From Moringa oleifera (taxonomy: Eukaryota; Streptophyta; Magnoliopsida; Brassicales; Moringaceae), in contig JAJFZO010000229.1 in the NCBI GenBank assembly GCA_021397835.1, forward strand, positions 5,175,001 to 5,239,000: a stretch of DNA of 64,000 nucleotides, written 5' to 3'. A model generated the notes under the pieces. That model was given only the letters and a program-made list of their open reading frames with translations. It searched no databases and was not told where the DNA came from. Of this stretch, positions 1-11,030 are shown one piece after another; within the stretch, counting starts at the first letter, position 1; every line of letters begins with the position of its first letter. The position numbers and the translations under genes are program-made.

Positions 1-971
1 AACTATTTACAAAAGAAGGGTCTCTCTCTAAGAGTACCCAAAGCCTCTAGCTACCCACAAACTTGAGTTTGTATTACTCAATGTCTTTACAATTGAACCC
101 AAGCCCCTTTTTATACCAGTTGAGGAGTGTCCTACTCAAACACTCTCTTATAGTTATCCCACGTCTTTCGGATAGGCCACCCAATCTTAATCACGAATCT
201 TTTATCCCATCGAGGCTTATTTTCAAAGTTTAGATAGCATCCTTCTCCCGCAAGGACTCTCCATGAGTCAAGGATATTTGGATAGCATCCTCTTCTCGCA
301 AGGACTCTCTATTTGGAGAGCATCTTTCTCCTACAAGGACACTCCATGAGTCAAGGATATTTGGATAACATCCTTCTCCTGCAAAGACTCTCCTTGAATC
401 AAGGATCTCATCTCCTTTGAAGTCTTCTCCAAGCCTTCGTATCTGTTTTCAACCGGTTTGGATAGACTTGAGGAGGTGGTTTCCGTTCAGGACTCTTTTT
501 GAGCCTTATCTCCCTTAGCTTTCGGGATAGACATCTTTTTCTTTTCCTTTTATCACCTTGGTCCTCCTCTAGTCAATAGCCATATCCTTTTTTTATGGAA
601 TATCTTCGCTTGCTGGACTTTCCATCCATGCCAAGCTGGGTTCCCAAAACTTGCCTGTGTTCCCGTCATTGGACATATTCGCACCACTATGTGTCGGTGC
701 TTGCTTGAGGCATCTCTGCTGCTTTCCCCTTAAGCGGGCTTGTGGGTCTATTTGTGTGCTTCATCCCTCACTCTGCAATGTTCCTAGCTCATCAGCGTAT
801 CTCACCACTATAAGTATGAAACTCCATTTCTCACCAAGTCTCTCGCATTCATTCCTATATCTAACTCATGTGCTTTTGCCTTGCTAGCGTGGTCCTCCAC
901 ACTTATAGGTCCAGGCATGGAGCAAGACTCACCAAGCCTATGCTTTGGCATTCAGATTCAAGGGTTTGACA
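1..971 (-). repeat. 3' LTR of chromovirus copy 1 (partial)
   Basis: The first base of the window corresponds to about position 180 of the LTR at 3059-4296, and the two align to their shared end (…gggtttgaca here, …gggtctgaca there). It contains the tandem 45-50 bp units described for the other LTR. At 171-195 it carries the variant 'taggccac…cttaatcacg', shared with the left LTR of copy 2 but not with its own partner. Confidence 0.92.
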
Positions 972-985
972 AACCATTCCCACCA
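972..985 (-). other. Polypurine-tract-like site next to the 3' LTR
   Basis: The minus strand reads GGTGGGAATGG immediately upstream of the 3' LTR, where plus-strand DNA synthesis would be primed. It is purine-rich but has an interrupting T, so the call rests mainly on position. Confidence 0.5.
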
Positions 986-1025
986 GAAAAGCTCGATGCC
1001 CTCGTCAGCTTAGTTTTGTGGTACG

Positions 1026-2069
1026 CTTGATCTAGTCCTCGAGTTGCCATAATGTGGTATCTTTTTCCCAACTCGCATCCGCCTCACTAGTGCCTTTCCA
1101 CTGGACTAAGTAATATGTCCTCGAATTCATCTTTCTATAGCCCTCCGTTCAATGATCAAGGATTTTTTCTATCTCCTTGTCAAATTGAACTCGAGTTACC
1201 GATGGTGCATGCTTAGCCTGCTTGTGTCCGCGATCGGCATCTTCCTGAAGCTCTTTAAGGAAGCTCGCGTGGAATGTTGGGTGCAACCTCAAATGTTGTG
1301 GTAGCTTTAACCCATAAACTACTGCTCCAACTTTCTTCTCGATCATATGATCAACATTCCTCCTCGAAGGCAATGTCTTGGGGAATTCCGATGGCATCCT
1401 ACTGTTGAATTCCCTCAACACTTCAGCACTCCCGTCAGGTATCTCCACTACTTGATCTGTTTTTGCCTCGAATAGTGCTGCCAGCATCGTCACCTTACCC
1501 TTTTGTAGTTCTAACTTAAAACGCTTTGCAGATTGCAAGCCGATCTGCTTTTTATTGACCAAAAGCTCCCTTGCTGCTTTAGTTCTGATTAGGCTCGGGG
1601 CTCGCTCATTAGCCACGAATAATCCAACTAAGTGGGTTATCACCAATGCCTTGGCTTGTTTAAAGAATTCTAGACCCAAGATAACATCGAAGTCATCTAA
1701 CTAAGTTATCATGAAGTTGGACATACCTTTCCATTCGCCTACTTCAAGGGTCGTAGTGGCAGCTCTGCATATTGCCTTTGCCTCAGCATTCGCCACTTTG
1801 AACTTGACCAAGGCTGGAGAAAGCTTAAGCCCAAGCTTTCCCACTTCTCTTTCTGTGATGAAATTGTTGGTAGCTCTCGTATCCAACATTGTCATCGCAT
1901 CCTTCTCGTTTACCTTCACCAGGACATAGATCAACCCTTTCTGTAAGTTCTTGATGTGATCGCATTCAGTAATTGGATTGGGTTCGCTCGAGTTATGGCA
2001 TTCCCTTCCTCTTCTTTGGGGGAATCCTCTGCTACTATGAGTGCCGCTAACTTCTCCTTGCGTGGACAA
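1026..2069 (-). pseudogene. pol remnant: protease, start of reverse transcriptase, integrase C-terminus and chromodomain
   Basis: Read on the minus strand, the segment 2069-1680 resembles a retropepsin. Its active-site motif is DTRATNNF instead of the usual DTGAT, so the catalytic loop Gly is Arg (about 1875-1885). A TAG at 1701-1703 interrupts it before the DDFDVILG strand. The same frame continues into the first residues of reverse transcriptase (MPSEFPKTLPSRRNVDH). At about 1335-1342 it jumps, still in frame, to the integrase C-terminus (KLPQHLRLHPTFHASFLK). A TGA at 1149-1151 (from CGA) then precedes a chromodomain (YYLVQWKGTSEADASWE, about 1040-1115). RT core, RNase H and the integrase catalytic core are absent. 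Confidence 0.88.
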
Positions 2070-2956
2070 TCGCGTGCTCTATGTGGCCCATTGCATAAGA
2101 AGCAATCCCTTGGTCCACATTCTTTCTCTTACCCTTCGAAGGGGATGAGCTTCGAGGCTTGCTGGACTTGGCATTCTTCTTTTTCTTGCCCTTGCCATTG
2201 GGCTTTTTTATCTCCTTTCCAACCTCCCTTCGTTTCTCACCTTTTTTTGGAAGCATCACTTACATACTTTAAATCCACCAAGCTATCTGCCACGAAAAAT
2301 ATTGAGGGCAAGTCTTTGACACCTTGCCGCCTCAGCTCTGCTTGAGCCCACGACTGCAAGCCTAATAGAAAGTTAAACAACTTATCCTCCTTTGACATGT
2401 TTTGGATGTCTAACATCAGGGAACTGAACTCCTTCACAAAGTTGGGCACTGAGCCTATCTGCTTCAAGCGCTTTAGTTGTTCCCTAGCCATGAACGAAGT
2501 GTTACATGGTAGAAATTGCTCCTTCAATTCCTTTTTATATGCCTCCCATGAATTAATGCTACGTCTTCCTATGATAGCATCATCCTGCATACGGGTGCGC
2601 CACCATAACTTAACATCACCAAATAAGTACATGGATGTGATCATTACCTGGTCGTTTACGGGCACTCAAGCAGCTTTGAAATACTGCTCCATATCCCACA
2701 AGAAGTTCTCCAACTCCTTGGCATTCCTCTCTCCAGAGAACGGCTTTGGTTTTGGCACCTTTAGCTTAGCCATAGTAGAGTCCGCTCCTATTGTTGATGT
2801 ATGGGCAGCTCTTTTCAGCAACACGATCTTGGTCTCAACGCTCCTCATAGTCTCCTTGAGGTTTTCAATGTCCTTTACCATCGAGGATTGTCTCTGGGCA
2901 ATTGTCTCCATCAACTCCGACGATGCACCAATGATCTCTTCAACAGAGCGACACAC
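2047..2956 (-). pseudogene. gag remnant of chromovirus copy 1
   Basis: The minus-strand frames resemble the plant retrotransposon capsid domain (KPKPFSGERNAKELENFLWD, then LWWRTRMQDD and the WEAYKKELKEQF block). A lysine-rich stretch follows, and then a CCHC zinc knuckle (CFLCNGPHRARDC, about 2070-2110). A TGA at 2666-2668 replaces the CGA present in copy 2, and a frameshift lies near 2240-2260. The product would have been the nucleocapsid precursor that packages the element RNA. It is now a pseudogene. The antisense open frame at 2397-3050 is a shadow. Confidence 0.9.
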
Positions 2957-3042
2957 TCTCGCATCGACTCATTCCCTCCTGGCATTGGACCTTGGCAGCG
3001 ATAAGATCAACCACAATTTTAAGAAAGTAGTGATTGAAACCA

Positions 3043-3057
3043 CGCTTTAATACTAAA
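3043..3057 (-). other. Primer binding site (initiator tRNA-Met type), degraded
   Basis: Just inside the 5' LTR the minus strand reads TAGTATTAAAGC, a decayed match to the common plant primer site TGGTATCAGAGC. Copy 2 has a better match at the same place. Confidence 0.65.
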
Positions 3058-3058
3058 C

Positions 3059-4296
3059 TGTCACACCGTTTATTACGGGATCAGCATAACCCTAGTGTAA
3101 TGGCGCTAAGTGCGTCTACCTAGCCAGCCCAACTTTCTAAGCCCATGCCAAGCGAAGAAGAAAAGACAACAATGTAAAAGTAAAGTAAGGAGACAGTATT
3201 ATGAGAACTCTTTCTCAACCTTTATTCAAAATAACGGAACTATTTACAAAAGAAAGGTCTCTCTCTAAGAGTACTTAAAGCCTCTAACTACCGACACACT
3301 TGAGTTTTGTATTACTCAATGTCTTTATAACTGAACCCAAGCCCCCTTTTTGTACTAGTTGAGCAGTGTTCCACACAAACACTCTCTCTTAGTTACCCCA
3401 CGTCTTTCGGATAAACCACTCACTCTTGATCACGAATCTTTTATCCTATTGAGGCTTATCTTCAAAGTTTAAATAGCATCCTTCTCCCGCAAGGACTCTC
3501 CATGAGTCAAAGATCTTCGGATAGCATCCTTCTCCCATAAGGACTCTCCATGAGTCAAGGATATTTAGATAGCATCCTCTACCCGCAAGGACTCTCCATT
3601 TGAATAGCATCCTCTACCCGTAAGGACTCTCCATTTGAATAACATCCTTCTCCTACAAGGACTCTCCATGAGTCAAGGATATTTGGATAGCATCCTTCTC
3701 CTGCAAGGATCTCCTTGAGTCAAGGATCTCATCTTCTTTAAAGTCTTCTCCAAGCCTTCTTATCCGTTTTTAACTAGTTTGGATAGGCTTGAAAAGGTGG
3801 TTTCCGTTTAGGACTTTTTTCAAGCCTTATCTCCCTTGGCTTTCAGGATATACATCTCTTTCTTATCCTTCTATTGCCTTGATCCTCCTTCAGCCAATAG
3901 CCATATCCTTTTTTTTTTTTGGAATACCTTCACTTGCTGGACTTTCTATCCATGCTAAGCTGGGTTCTCGAAATCTGCCCTATGTTCCCATCACTGGACA
4001 TATTCGCACCACTATGTGTTGGTGCTTGCTTGAGGTATCTCTGCCGCTTTCCCCTTAAGCAAGCTTGTGGGTCTGTTTGTGTGCTTCATCCCTTGCTCCA
4101 CAACGTTTCTAGCTCATGAGCGTATCTCACCACTGTGAGTATGAAACTCGATTTCTCACCAAGTCTCCCGCATTCGTTTCCATATCTAACTCATGCATTT
4201 TTGCCTTGCTAGTGTGGCCCTCCACACTTATAGGTCTGGGCATGGAGCAACACTCACCAAGCCTATGCCTTGGCACTCAGATTCAAGGGTCTGACA
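3059..4296 (-). repeat. 5' LTR of chromovirus copy 1
   Basis: A 1.24-kb LTR that starts tgtcacaccg and ends gggtctgaca on the plus strand, so it is TG...CA on either reading. It borders 18S sequence GTAGG at 4297-4301. At 3410-3434 it has the variant 'taaaccactcac…cttgatcacg', shared with the right LTR of copy 2. Open frames within it are not genes. Confidence 0.92.
3468..3728. repeat. Tandem 45-50 bp units inside the LTR
   Basis: About five imperfect units share the core 'gatagcatccttctcc', 'caaggactctccatgagtc' and 'aaggatattt'. The same array with different copy numbers lies at about 229-416, 21361-21435 (cut short) and 22912-23092. Copy-number change explains most of the LTR length differences. 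Confidence 0.85.
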
Positions 4297-4642
4297 GTAG
4301 GCAACTATCTTACCATCAAAAGTCGATAGGGTAGAAATTTGAATGATGTGTCGCTAGCACGATGTCTTTGCGATCTGTGGAGTTATCATGACTCATCAGA
4401 GTAACGGGCAAAGCCTGCGTCAAGCTTTTATCTAATAAATGTGCCCCTTTCAAAAGTCGTGGTTTGTTGTACGTATTAGCTCTAGAATTACTACAGTTAT
4501 CAGAGTAGTACGTACTATCAAACAAACTATAACTAATTTAATGAGCCATTCGCAGTTTCACAGTGTGAATTAGTTCATACTTACACATGCATGGCTTAAT
4601 CTTTGAGACAAGCATATCACTACTGGCAGGATCAACCAGGTA
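4297..4642 (-). pseudogene. 18S rRNA, 5' part only (unit 1), interrupted by chromovirus
   Basis: The reverse complement begins with the universal eukaryotic 18S start (TACCTGGTTGATCCTGCC) at 4642 and stays recognisable to GTAGG at 4297, where the retroelement starts. The rest of the gene would lie beyond the left LTR, outside the window. It shares 'gatgtctttg' at 4361-4370 with unit 2, where units 4, 5 and 6 have 'gatggcc'. This supports common descent of units 1 and 2. Confidence 0.95.
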
Positions 4643-5253
4643 GCATCCTTCGAGACACCGTGCTAACTAGGACCAAAGCATGCCACAAGGCTTGCTGAGG
4701 CCAAAGCTATCGTAGTCATCATTCAAAATCGATGGGACATGGGATCAATGCTTTCGCTTAGATAGGCAGAGGCTGAGGCCACTCCTGTAGCAACACTTTT
4801 TGCACCCGAGGGGATGACCGAGCACCTGTGTGCTAAAGCAACTGCATGCCGAAGCAAGCTGCGCTTGGAGCATGAGGCCCTGCTTAGTTTCCACCCATGC
4901 CCGCAAGGGACATGGTGCAAAAACAATCGACTTGAATCATCGAATTTTGTTTAGGAAGGCACGCAACATAGGGTCTTAATGTCACCCACGAAAAGCCAAT
5001 GTATGGCTCGGGGTTGAGCTTGAAGCAATGTGATAGCTGATAATTCAATGCGGGAGCATAAAGCTTGCCAACATGTACTACTAGATCACCATTCACATGC
5101 CATACGTACAAATGTGCAGTAATAGCACCAAACGAGCTGCAAGCCAAAGAGCGAAAGGCCCATCGATCATGCAGGTCTTCGAGTGCCGTCGTACCCAAGC
5201 TACTAAGTGCAAAATTTTTTCGATAGTGAGAGATGATTCTTCGATGGTAAAGG
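4643..5253 (-). other. 5'ETS-like block upstream of 18S (unit 1)
   Basis: This block adjoins the 18S 5' end and recurs at 23980, 34652, 46251 and 62232, each time directly beside an 18S start. Its conserved position makes it most likely the external transcribed spacer of the pre-rRNA. It begins with 'gcatccttcgagac' and ends where the 310-350 bp repeat begins. Open frames in it are inconsistent between copies and are not counted as genes. Confidence 0.75.
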
Positions 5254-5609
5254 ACCATCGATGAGGCCTTGGCAGCAAGGGCGTCACGCAGTGCCCAGGC
5301 TGGGCATGTGGCTCGCTCGATGCTAACAGCCGACGATTGTGTCATCGATCGAGCTACGCAAGGAGTCCGCCTAAGCAAGCTTGAGCATTGGGATCTAACC
5401 CCGCATTTGCCATCTTGAGGGCCTACGATGAAGCACTCCGCAAGCTCAAAATTCCCCCCCAGCGATTTGGCCTTCGCGTAGCATGCATCATTGTTAGCTT
5501 CATCGCCCACACCGTCGAGCTTGTCTAGCCACATACCAGCACATTATTCCATAATTTTTCTCGTTTCATTGCCCACAATTTAGTGGATTTCGTTTCCCAC
5601 ATTTTTCCC
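5254..5609. repeat. IGS 310-350 bp repeat, single copy
   Basis: One copy of a spacer repeat beginning 'gatgaggccttggcagca' and ending with a 'tttcccacatttttccca' segment. It occurs one to three times in tandem in most spacers here. Length varies mainly by a block of about 25 bp, 'tttttctcgtttcattgccc'. Confidence 0.85.
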
Positions 5610-5925
5610 ATCCTGTTGGCTACTGATCGGGCATCCCACATTCCTCGGTCGACGTCGTCGACCGCTTGTCTGTCGGCGGTGGTGGCCGTCACAGCCACGC
5701 ACCATCGGTTGGATGGGCAAGGCAGCAAGCCGCCCTGCCCATGCCATGTGCGCTAGGTTTCCCAAGCCTAGCGCTTGCCCATGTGGGATAGGCAGGGGGG
5801 AGCATGCATGGCCCGTTGGTACCTAGCAAGCTAGGAGACCACCTCTCCCCTAAAGAGTCTTAAATGAAATTTCACACCCAACAGGAGGAAACATCAATTT
5901 TTCTGAGCCATCATAATGTGGCTCC
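5610..5925. other. IGS core block, truncated before the AT-rich island
   Basis: This block begins 'ggctactgatcgggcatccc' and runs to 'gagccatcataatg' at about 5925. In the other spacers that sequence is followed by an AT-rich island; here it is joined directly to GC-rich subrepeats. The AT island and the segment after it are therefore deleted from this copy. Confidence 0.8.
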
Positions 5926-8900
5926 CATGGCTCACTCGCTGCGCAATATGTCGAGGGACTAGCTCGTGATGGGCGCCCATGGCCTGGCTGGCGCATCAAC
6001 CGCTGCCGCATGCTGGGCAAGAAGCCCATCCCATGCATTCTAGGGTCTGATGAGGCATGCTTCCCATGCCTAGGGTCCGTGCGGCATGGCCCCCGTGGCT
6101 TGCTCACTGGGCACAACGTCAAGGGACAATGACGAGTGGGCTGGCACGCCCACTACAGCCGCACGTTGGGTAAGCAGCCCATGCCATGCCCGCTGGGGGC
6201 TGCCAAGGCATGCCACCCATGCACAGGCTCCGTGCGACGTGGCTCCCCTGACTCGCTCGTTGGGCACTACATTGAGGGACAGGGACGAGGGAGCTGGCTT
6301 GTAAGGGGCGCGCATGGCCTGGCTAGCGCCCCCACTGCTGCTGCATGCTGAGCAAGTAGCCCATGTCATGCCTTCTGGGAGCTGCCGATGCATGTCTTCC
6401 ATGCCCAAGGTCCATGGGATGCGGCTCTCCTCGCTCACTAGCTGGGCACTATCTCGATGGGCTGGCTCAAGATGGGTGCCTGTGGCCTGGCTGGCGTGTC
6501 CACCGCTGCCGCACGCTGGGCAAGTAGCCCATGCCATGCCTGCTGGGGGTTGCCAAGGCATGCCTCCCGTACCCAGGGTCTGTGCGACGTGACTCCCATG
6601 GCTCACTCGCTGGGCACTAGGTCGAGGGACAGGGATGAGGCAGCTGGTTCGCGATGGGGGCCCGTGGCCTGGCTGGCGCGCCCACCGCTACAGCACGCTG
6701 GGCAAGCAGCCCATGCCGTGCCTGCTGGGGGCTGCTGAGGCATGCCTTAAGTGCACAGGGTCTGTGCGATGTGGCTTCCCTAGTTCGCTCGCTGGGCACT
6801 ATGCCGAGGGGCAGGGACAAGGGGGCTAGTCTCGATGGGCACCCATAGCCAGGCTGGCTTGTCCACCGCTACCACATGCTGGGCAAGCAGCCCATGCTGT
6901 GCCAGCTGGGGGCTGCCGAGGCTTGCCTTCCGTGCCGGTCTGTGCGACGCGGCTCCCCTAACTCGTCGCTGGGCACTACGGCAAGTGGGAGGGACGAGGG
7001 GTTTGGCTCGTGATGGGCCCCTGTGGCATTACTGGCACACCCAATGCTGGCACATGCTGGGCAAGATGCCCATGTCATGCCTGCTGGGGGCTGCCGATGC
7101 GTGCTTCTCCTTCCCAAGGTCCGTGCAGCGTGGCTCCCATGGCTCGTTTGTTGCGCACTATGTCGAGGGGCCGGCTCGCGATTAGCACCTGTAGCCTGGC
7201 TGGCGCGCCCACCGCTGCCGCACGCTGGGCAAGCAGCCCATGCCATGCCTTCTGGGAGCTGCGAGGCATGCCTCCCATGCCCAGGGTCCATGCGACGCGG
7301 CTCCTCTGGCTCGCTCGTTGGGCCCTATGTTGAGGGGCTGGCTCATGATAGGCATTTGTGGCATCGCTGGTGTGCGCGCTGCTGCCGCATGCTGGGCAAG
7401 TGGCCCATGCCGTGCCTGCTTTAGGCTGCCGAGGCGTGCCTCCTGTGCCGAGTGTCTGTGCAATGCGGCTCCCATTGCTCGCTTACTGTTCATATTGTCG
7501 ATGGGCTGGCTCGCGATGGGTGCCCAAGGCATGGCTGGCACGGCCACCACTACCGAACACGGGGCAAGCAGCCCATGCCCTGTCTGCCGGGGGTTGCCGA
7601 TGCGTGCCTCCCATAGCCAGGGTCCATGTGACGCGGCTCCCATGGCTTGCCCGGTACGCACTATGTCGAGGGGCTGGCTCGTGATGGGCGCTCGTGGCCT
7701 AGCTGGTGCTCTCACCGCTGCCGCACGCTTGGCAAGCAGCCCATGCTATGCCTTCTGGGAGCTGCGAGGCATGCCTACCATGCATAGGGTCCATGCGACG
7801 CGACTCCCCTGCCTCGCTCGCTGGTTACTATATCGAGGGGCTGGCTTGCGATGGGCGCTTGTGGCCTGGCTGGCGCGCCTACTGTTGCTGCACACTTGGT
7901 AAATGGCCTATGTGTGCCTGCTGGGGGCTACTGAGACATGCCTCCCATGCCCAAGGTCCATGCGACGCAGCTCCCCCTTACTCGCTCGCTGGGCACTACG
8001 TTGAGGGACAGGGATGAGGGGGCCGGCTCACGATGGGCATCCATGGCCTGGCTGGTGCACCCATCGCTGCCGCACAATGTGCATGCAGCCCATGCCGTGC
8101 CTGGTAGGGGCTTCCGATGCATGCCTCTCCTTCTTAGGCTCGCTCGCTGCATACCATGTCGAGGGGTTGGATCGTGATGGTCGCTTGTAGCCTGGCTCGC
8201 GTGCCCACCGATGTCGCACATTAGGCAAGCAGCCCATGCCATGCCTGCTGGGGGCTGCCAAATCATGCCTCCCTTGCCCAGGGTCTGTGCCACATTGCTC
8301 CCCTTGCTCGCTCACTGGGTAGTAAGTCGAGGGGCAAGGACAAGGGGGCTTGCTCGCTATGGGTGCCGGTGGCCTGGCTGGCTTGCGATGGGCACCCATG
8401 GCCTAGCTGGCACGCCCATCGCTAACGCATGCTGGACAAGCAGCCCATGCCGTGCCTGCTGTGGGCTCCCAAGTCATGCCTCCCATGCCTAGGGTCCGTG
8501 CGATGTGGCTCCTTTGGCTCGCTCACTTGGCAATAAGTCAAGGGGCAGGGACGAGTTGGCTATCTCACGATGGGCGCCCGTGGCCTGGCTGGCATGCCCA
8601 CCGCTGACGCATGTTGGGCAAGCTGCCCATGCCATGACTGCTAGGGGTTGCCGAGGCATGCCTCCCGTGCTCAAGGTCCATGCGACGTGGCTACACTGGC
8701 ACACTCGCTTGACAGTAAGTCGAGGGGCAGGGATGAGGGGCCCTGCTCGTGATGGGCGCTCGTGGCCTAGCTGGCGCGCCCACCCTTGCCGCACGGTGGG
8801 CAAGCCTCCCATGCGATGCCTACTGGGGCTGCCGAGGCATGCCATAAATGCCCAGCATCCGTGCGATGCTGTTCCCCTGACTTGCTCGTTGGGCACTACT

Positions 8901-9545
8901 TCGAGGGCCAGGGACAAGGGGGCTAGCTCGCAATGGGCGCCCATGGCCTGGCTGGCATGCCCACCACTACTGCACGCTAGGGAAGCTGCCTATGCCGTGC
9001 CTGCTGGGGGCTGCCGAGGCATGCCACCCATGCCCAGGGTCTGTGCGACGCGGCTCCCCTGGATCGCTCGCTAGGCATCATTTCGAGGGGCAGGGACAAG
9101 GGGGCCAGCTGGCGATGAGCGCCCGTGGCCTGGCTTGTGCGCCCATTGCTGCCGCAAGCTGGGCAAGCAGCCCATGATGTGCCTATTGAGGGCTGCCAAG
9201 GCATGCCTCTTGTGCCCAAGGTCTGTGCGATGTAGCTCCCTTGGCTCGCTCGCTGGGCACCATGTCCAGGGTCAGGGACGGGGGGCTCATAAGCGATGGG
9301 CACCAGTGGCCTGGTTGGCACCGCCATCACTGCCACACGCGGGGCAAGCAGCCCATGTCGTGCCTGTTGGGGGCTGCCAATGCATGCCTCCCGTGCCACG
9401 GGTCCGGGCGACGTGGCTCCCCTGGCTCACTCATTGAGCACCATGTTGAGGGGCAGCGACGAAAGGGCTGGCTCGAGATAGGCGCCCGTGGCCAAGATTG
9501 TGCGCCCATCGCTGCAACACGTTGGCCAAGCAGCCCATGCCATGC
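5926..9545. repeat. IGS GC-rich subrepeats of 170-182 bp, about 20 copies (block 1)
   Basis: A tandem array whose unit contains, in order: 'gggcactatgtcgagg', 'gatgggcgcccgtggcctgg', 'gctggcgcgcccaccgctg', 'gggcaagcagcccatgcc', 'ctgctgggggctgcc', 'ggcatgcctcccgtgccc' and 'ggctcccctggctcgctcg'. Long units are about 182 bp. Short units lack about 12 bp ('cagggacgaggg'). The many open frames on both strands come from repeat periodicity and GC richness. Confidence 0.93.
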
Positions 9546-10032
9546 CTAGGCCACTCCTGTCACAACACTTTTTGCACCCGAGGGGATGACCGAGTGCCCG
9601 TGCGCCAAAGCAGCTGCATGCCGAAGCAAGCCACGCTTGGAGCACGAGGCCTAACTGAGGTTTCTACCCTTGCCCGTGAGGGACATGGTGCAAAGATAGC
9701 CGACTCGAATCATCGAATTTCCTTTGTGAAGGCACACGACACAAGGTCCCGATACCACCCACAAAAAGCCAATGTATGGCTCAGGGTTGAGCTTGAAGTG
9801 ACGTTTTAGCCGACAGTTCGATGTGGCAGCATGGAGCCTGCCACGCGCACGACTAGATCACCACTCACACGTCGCATGTATAAATGGTCAGCAACAGCAC
9901 CAAATGAGCTGCAAGCCGACGAACGAAAGGCCCATCGATCATGCAGGTCATTGAGTGCCACCGCCCCCAAGCCGCCTAAGCACGAAATTATTTCAATAGC
10001 GAGGGATGATTCTTCGATGCCAAGGGACCACT
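9546..10032 (-). other. Second 5'ETS-like block inside the unit 1 spacer, no adjoining 18S
   Basis: It matches the block at 4777-5253 but starts about 134 bp in, at 'ggccactcctg', and is joined to subrepeats rather than to an 18S gene. It marks the join between two spacers. Confidence 0.85.
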
Positions 10033-11030
10033 GATGAGGCCTTAGCAGCAAGGGTGTCATATGGTGCCAGGTTGGCCATGTGGCTCGTTCGATGCTAAAG
10101 GCCGACGATCATGTCGTCGACCGCACTACACAACAAGTCCGCCTTAGCAAACCTGAGCATCAGGATCCAACCCCGCGTCTGCTGCCTCGAGGGCCTGCAA
10201 CGAAGCATTCCACATGCTTAAAATCCCCCCAACGATTTGGCCCTCGCGTAGCTTGCATCATCGTTAGCTTCGTCACCTATACCGTCGTACTTGTCTAGCC
10301 ACATCCCACCTCATTATCCCACAATTTAACGAATTTTGTTTCCCACGTTTTTCCCATCGATGAGGCCTTGGCAACAGGGGTGTCATGCCTTGCCTAAGCT
10401 GGCCGTGTGGCTTACTCGATGCTAATGATCGATGATCGTGTCATCGATCGCGCTGCACAACAAGTCCATCTAGGCAAGCCTAAGCGTTGGGATCCAACCA
10501 TGCGTCTGCCGTCTTGAAGGCCTACGACAAAGCACTACGCATGCTCGAAATCGCCCCAGCGATTTGGCCCTCGCAAAGCATACATCATCGTTAGCTTCCC
10601 CGCCCATACCGTCGAGCTTGTCTAGCCACATCCCAGCTCATTATCCCACGATTTAATGGATTTCATTTCCCAAGTTTTTCCCACCAATGACGCCTTGGCA
10701 GTCGGGGTGTCGAGCGGTGCTTAGGCTGACCGTGTCGCTCACTCGATGCTAATGGCCAACGATCGTGTCGTCAATCGTGCTACACAACGAGTCCGTCTAG
10801 GCAAGCCTGAGCGTCGGGATCTAACCCTGCGTCCGCCACCTCGAGGGCCTGCGATGAAGCACTTCGTATGCTCAAAATTCGCCCAGCGATTTGGCCTTCA
10901 TGTAGCTTGCATCATCGTTAGCTTCACCGCCTACACCCTCTAGCTTGTCTAGCCACATCCCAGCTCATTATCCCATGATTTTTCTCATTTCATTGCCCTC
11001 AATTTAGTGGATTTCATTTCCTATGTTTTC
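10033..11030. repeat. IGS 310-350 bp repeat, three tandem copies
   Basis: Copies start near 10033, 10359 and 10686 ('gatgaggcc', with 'gatgacgcc' in the third). The period is about 326 bp, and the last copy is longer because it includes the 'tttttctcatttcattgccc' segment. Confidence 0.9.

Larger units (their letters stand above)
1..4296 (-). mobile_element. Chromovirus (Ty3/gypsy) inserted in 18S rDNA, copy 1, internally deleted, left end outside window
   Basis: This is an LTR retrotransposon read on the minus strand. In transcription order it has a 5' LTR (4296 to 3059), a tRNA-Met-type primer binding site, gag, a short pol remnant, a purine-rich tract and a 3' LTR that runs off the window. 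Its right end (TG...CA form) abuts GTAGG of the 18S gene, the same five bases that flank copy 2 on both sides. The interior is only about 2.1 kb because most of reverse transcriptase, all of RNase H and most of integrase are missing. The coding frames are broken, so it cannot be autonomous. The chromodomain assigns it to the chromoviruses; I did not assign a clade. Confidence 0.93.

Noticed and set aside
2397..3050. 217-codon plus-strand frame
   Set aside because: Antisense shadow of the gag remnant, which has recognisable capsid motifs on the minus strand.
4297..4301. Site-specific non-LTR (R2-like) insertion in rDNA
   Set aside because: The elements have LTRs, a tRNA primer site, a gag and a 5-bp duplication. 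They lie in 18S and the shared site is better explained by duplication of one insertion.
5850..9650. Many 60-220 codon frames rich in Ala, Gly, Pro, Cys and His, resembling zinc or collagen-like proteins
   Set aside because: These are translations of the subrepeats. The Cys and His residues come from repeated 'tgccatgcc' strings and not from spaced metal-binding motifs.
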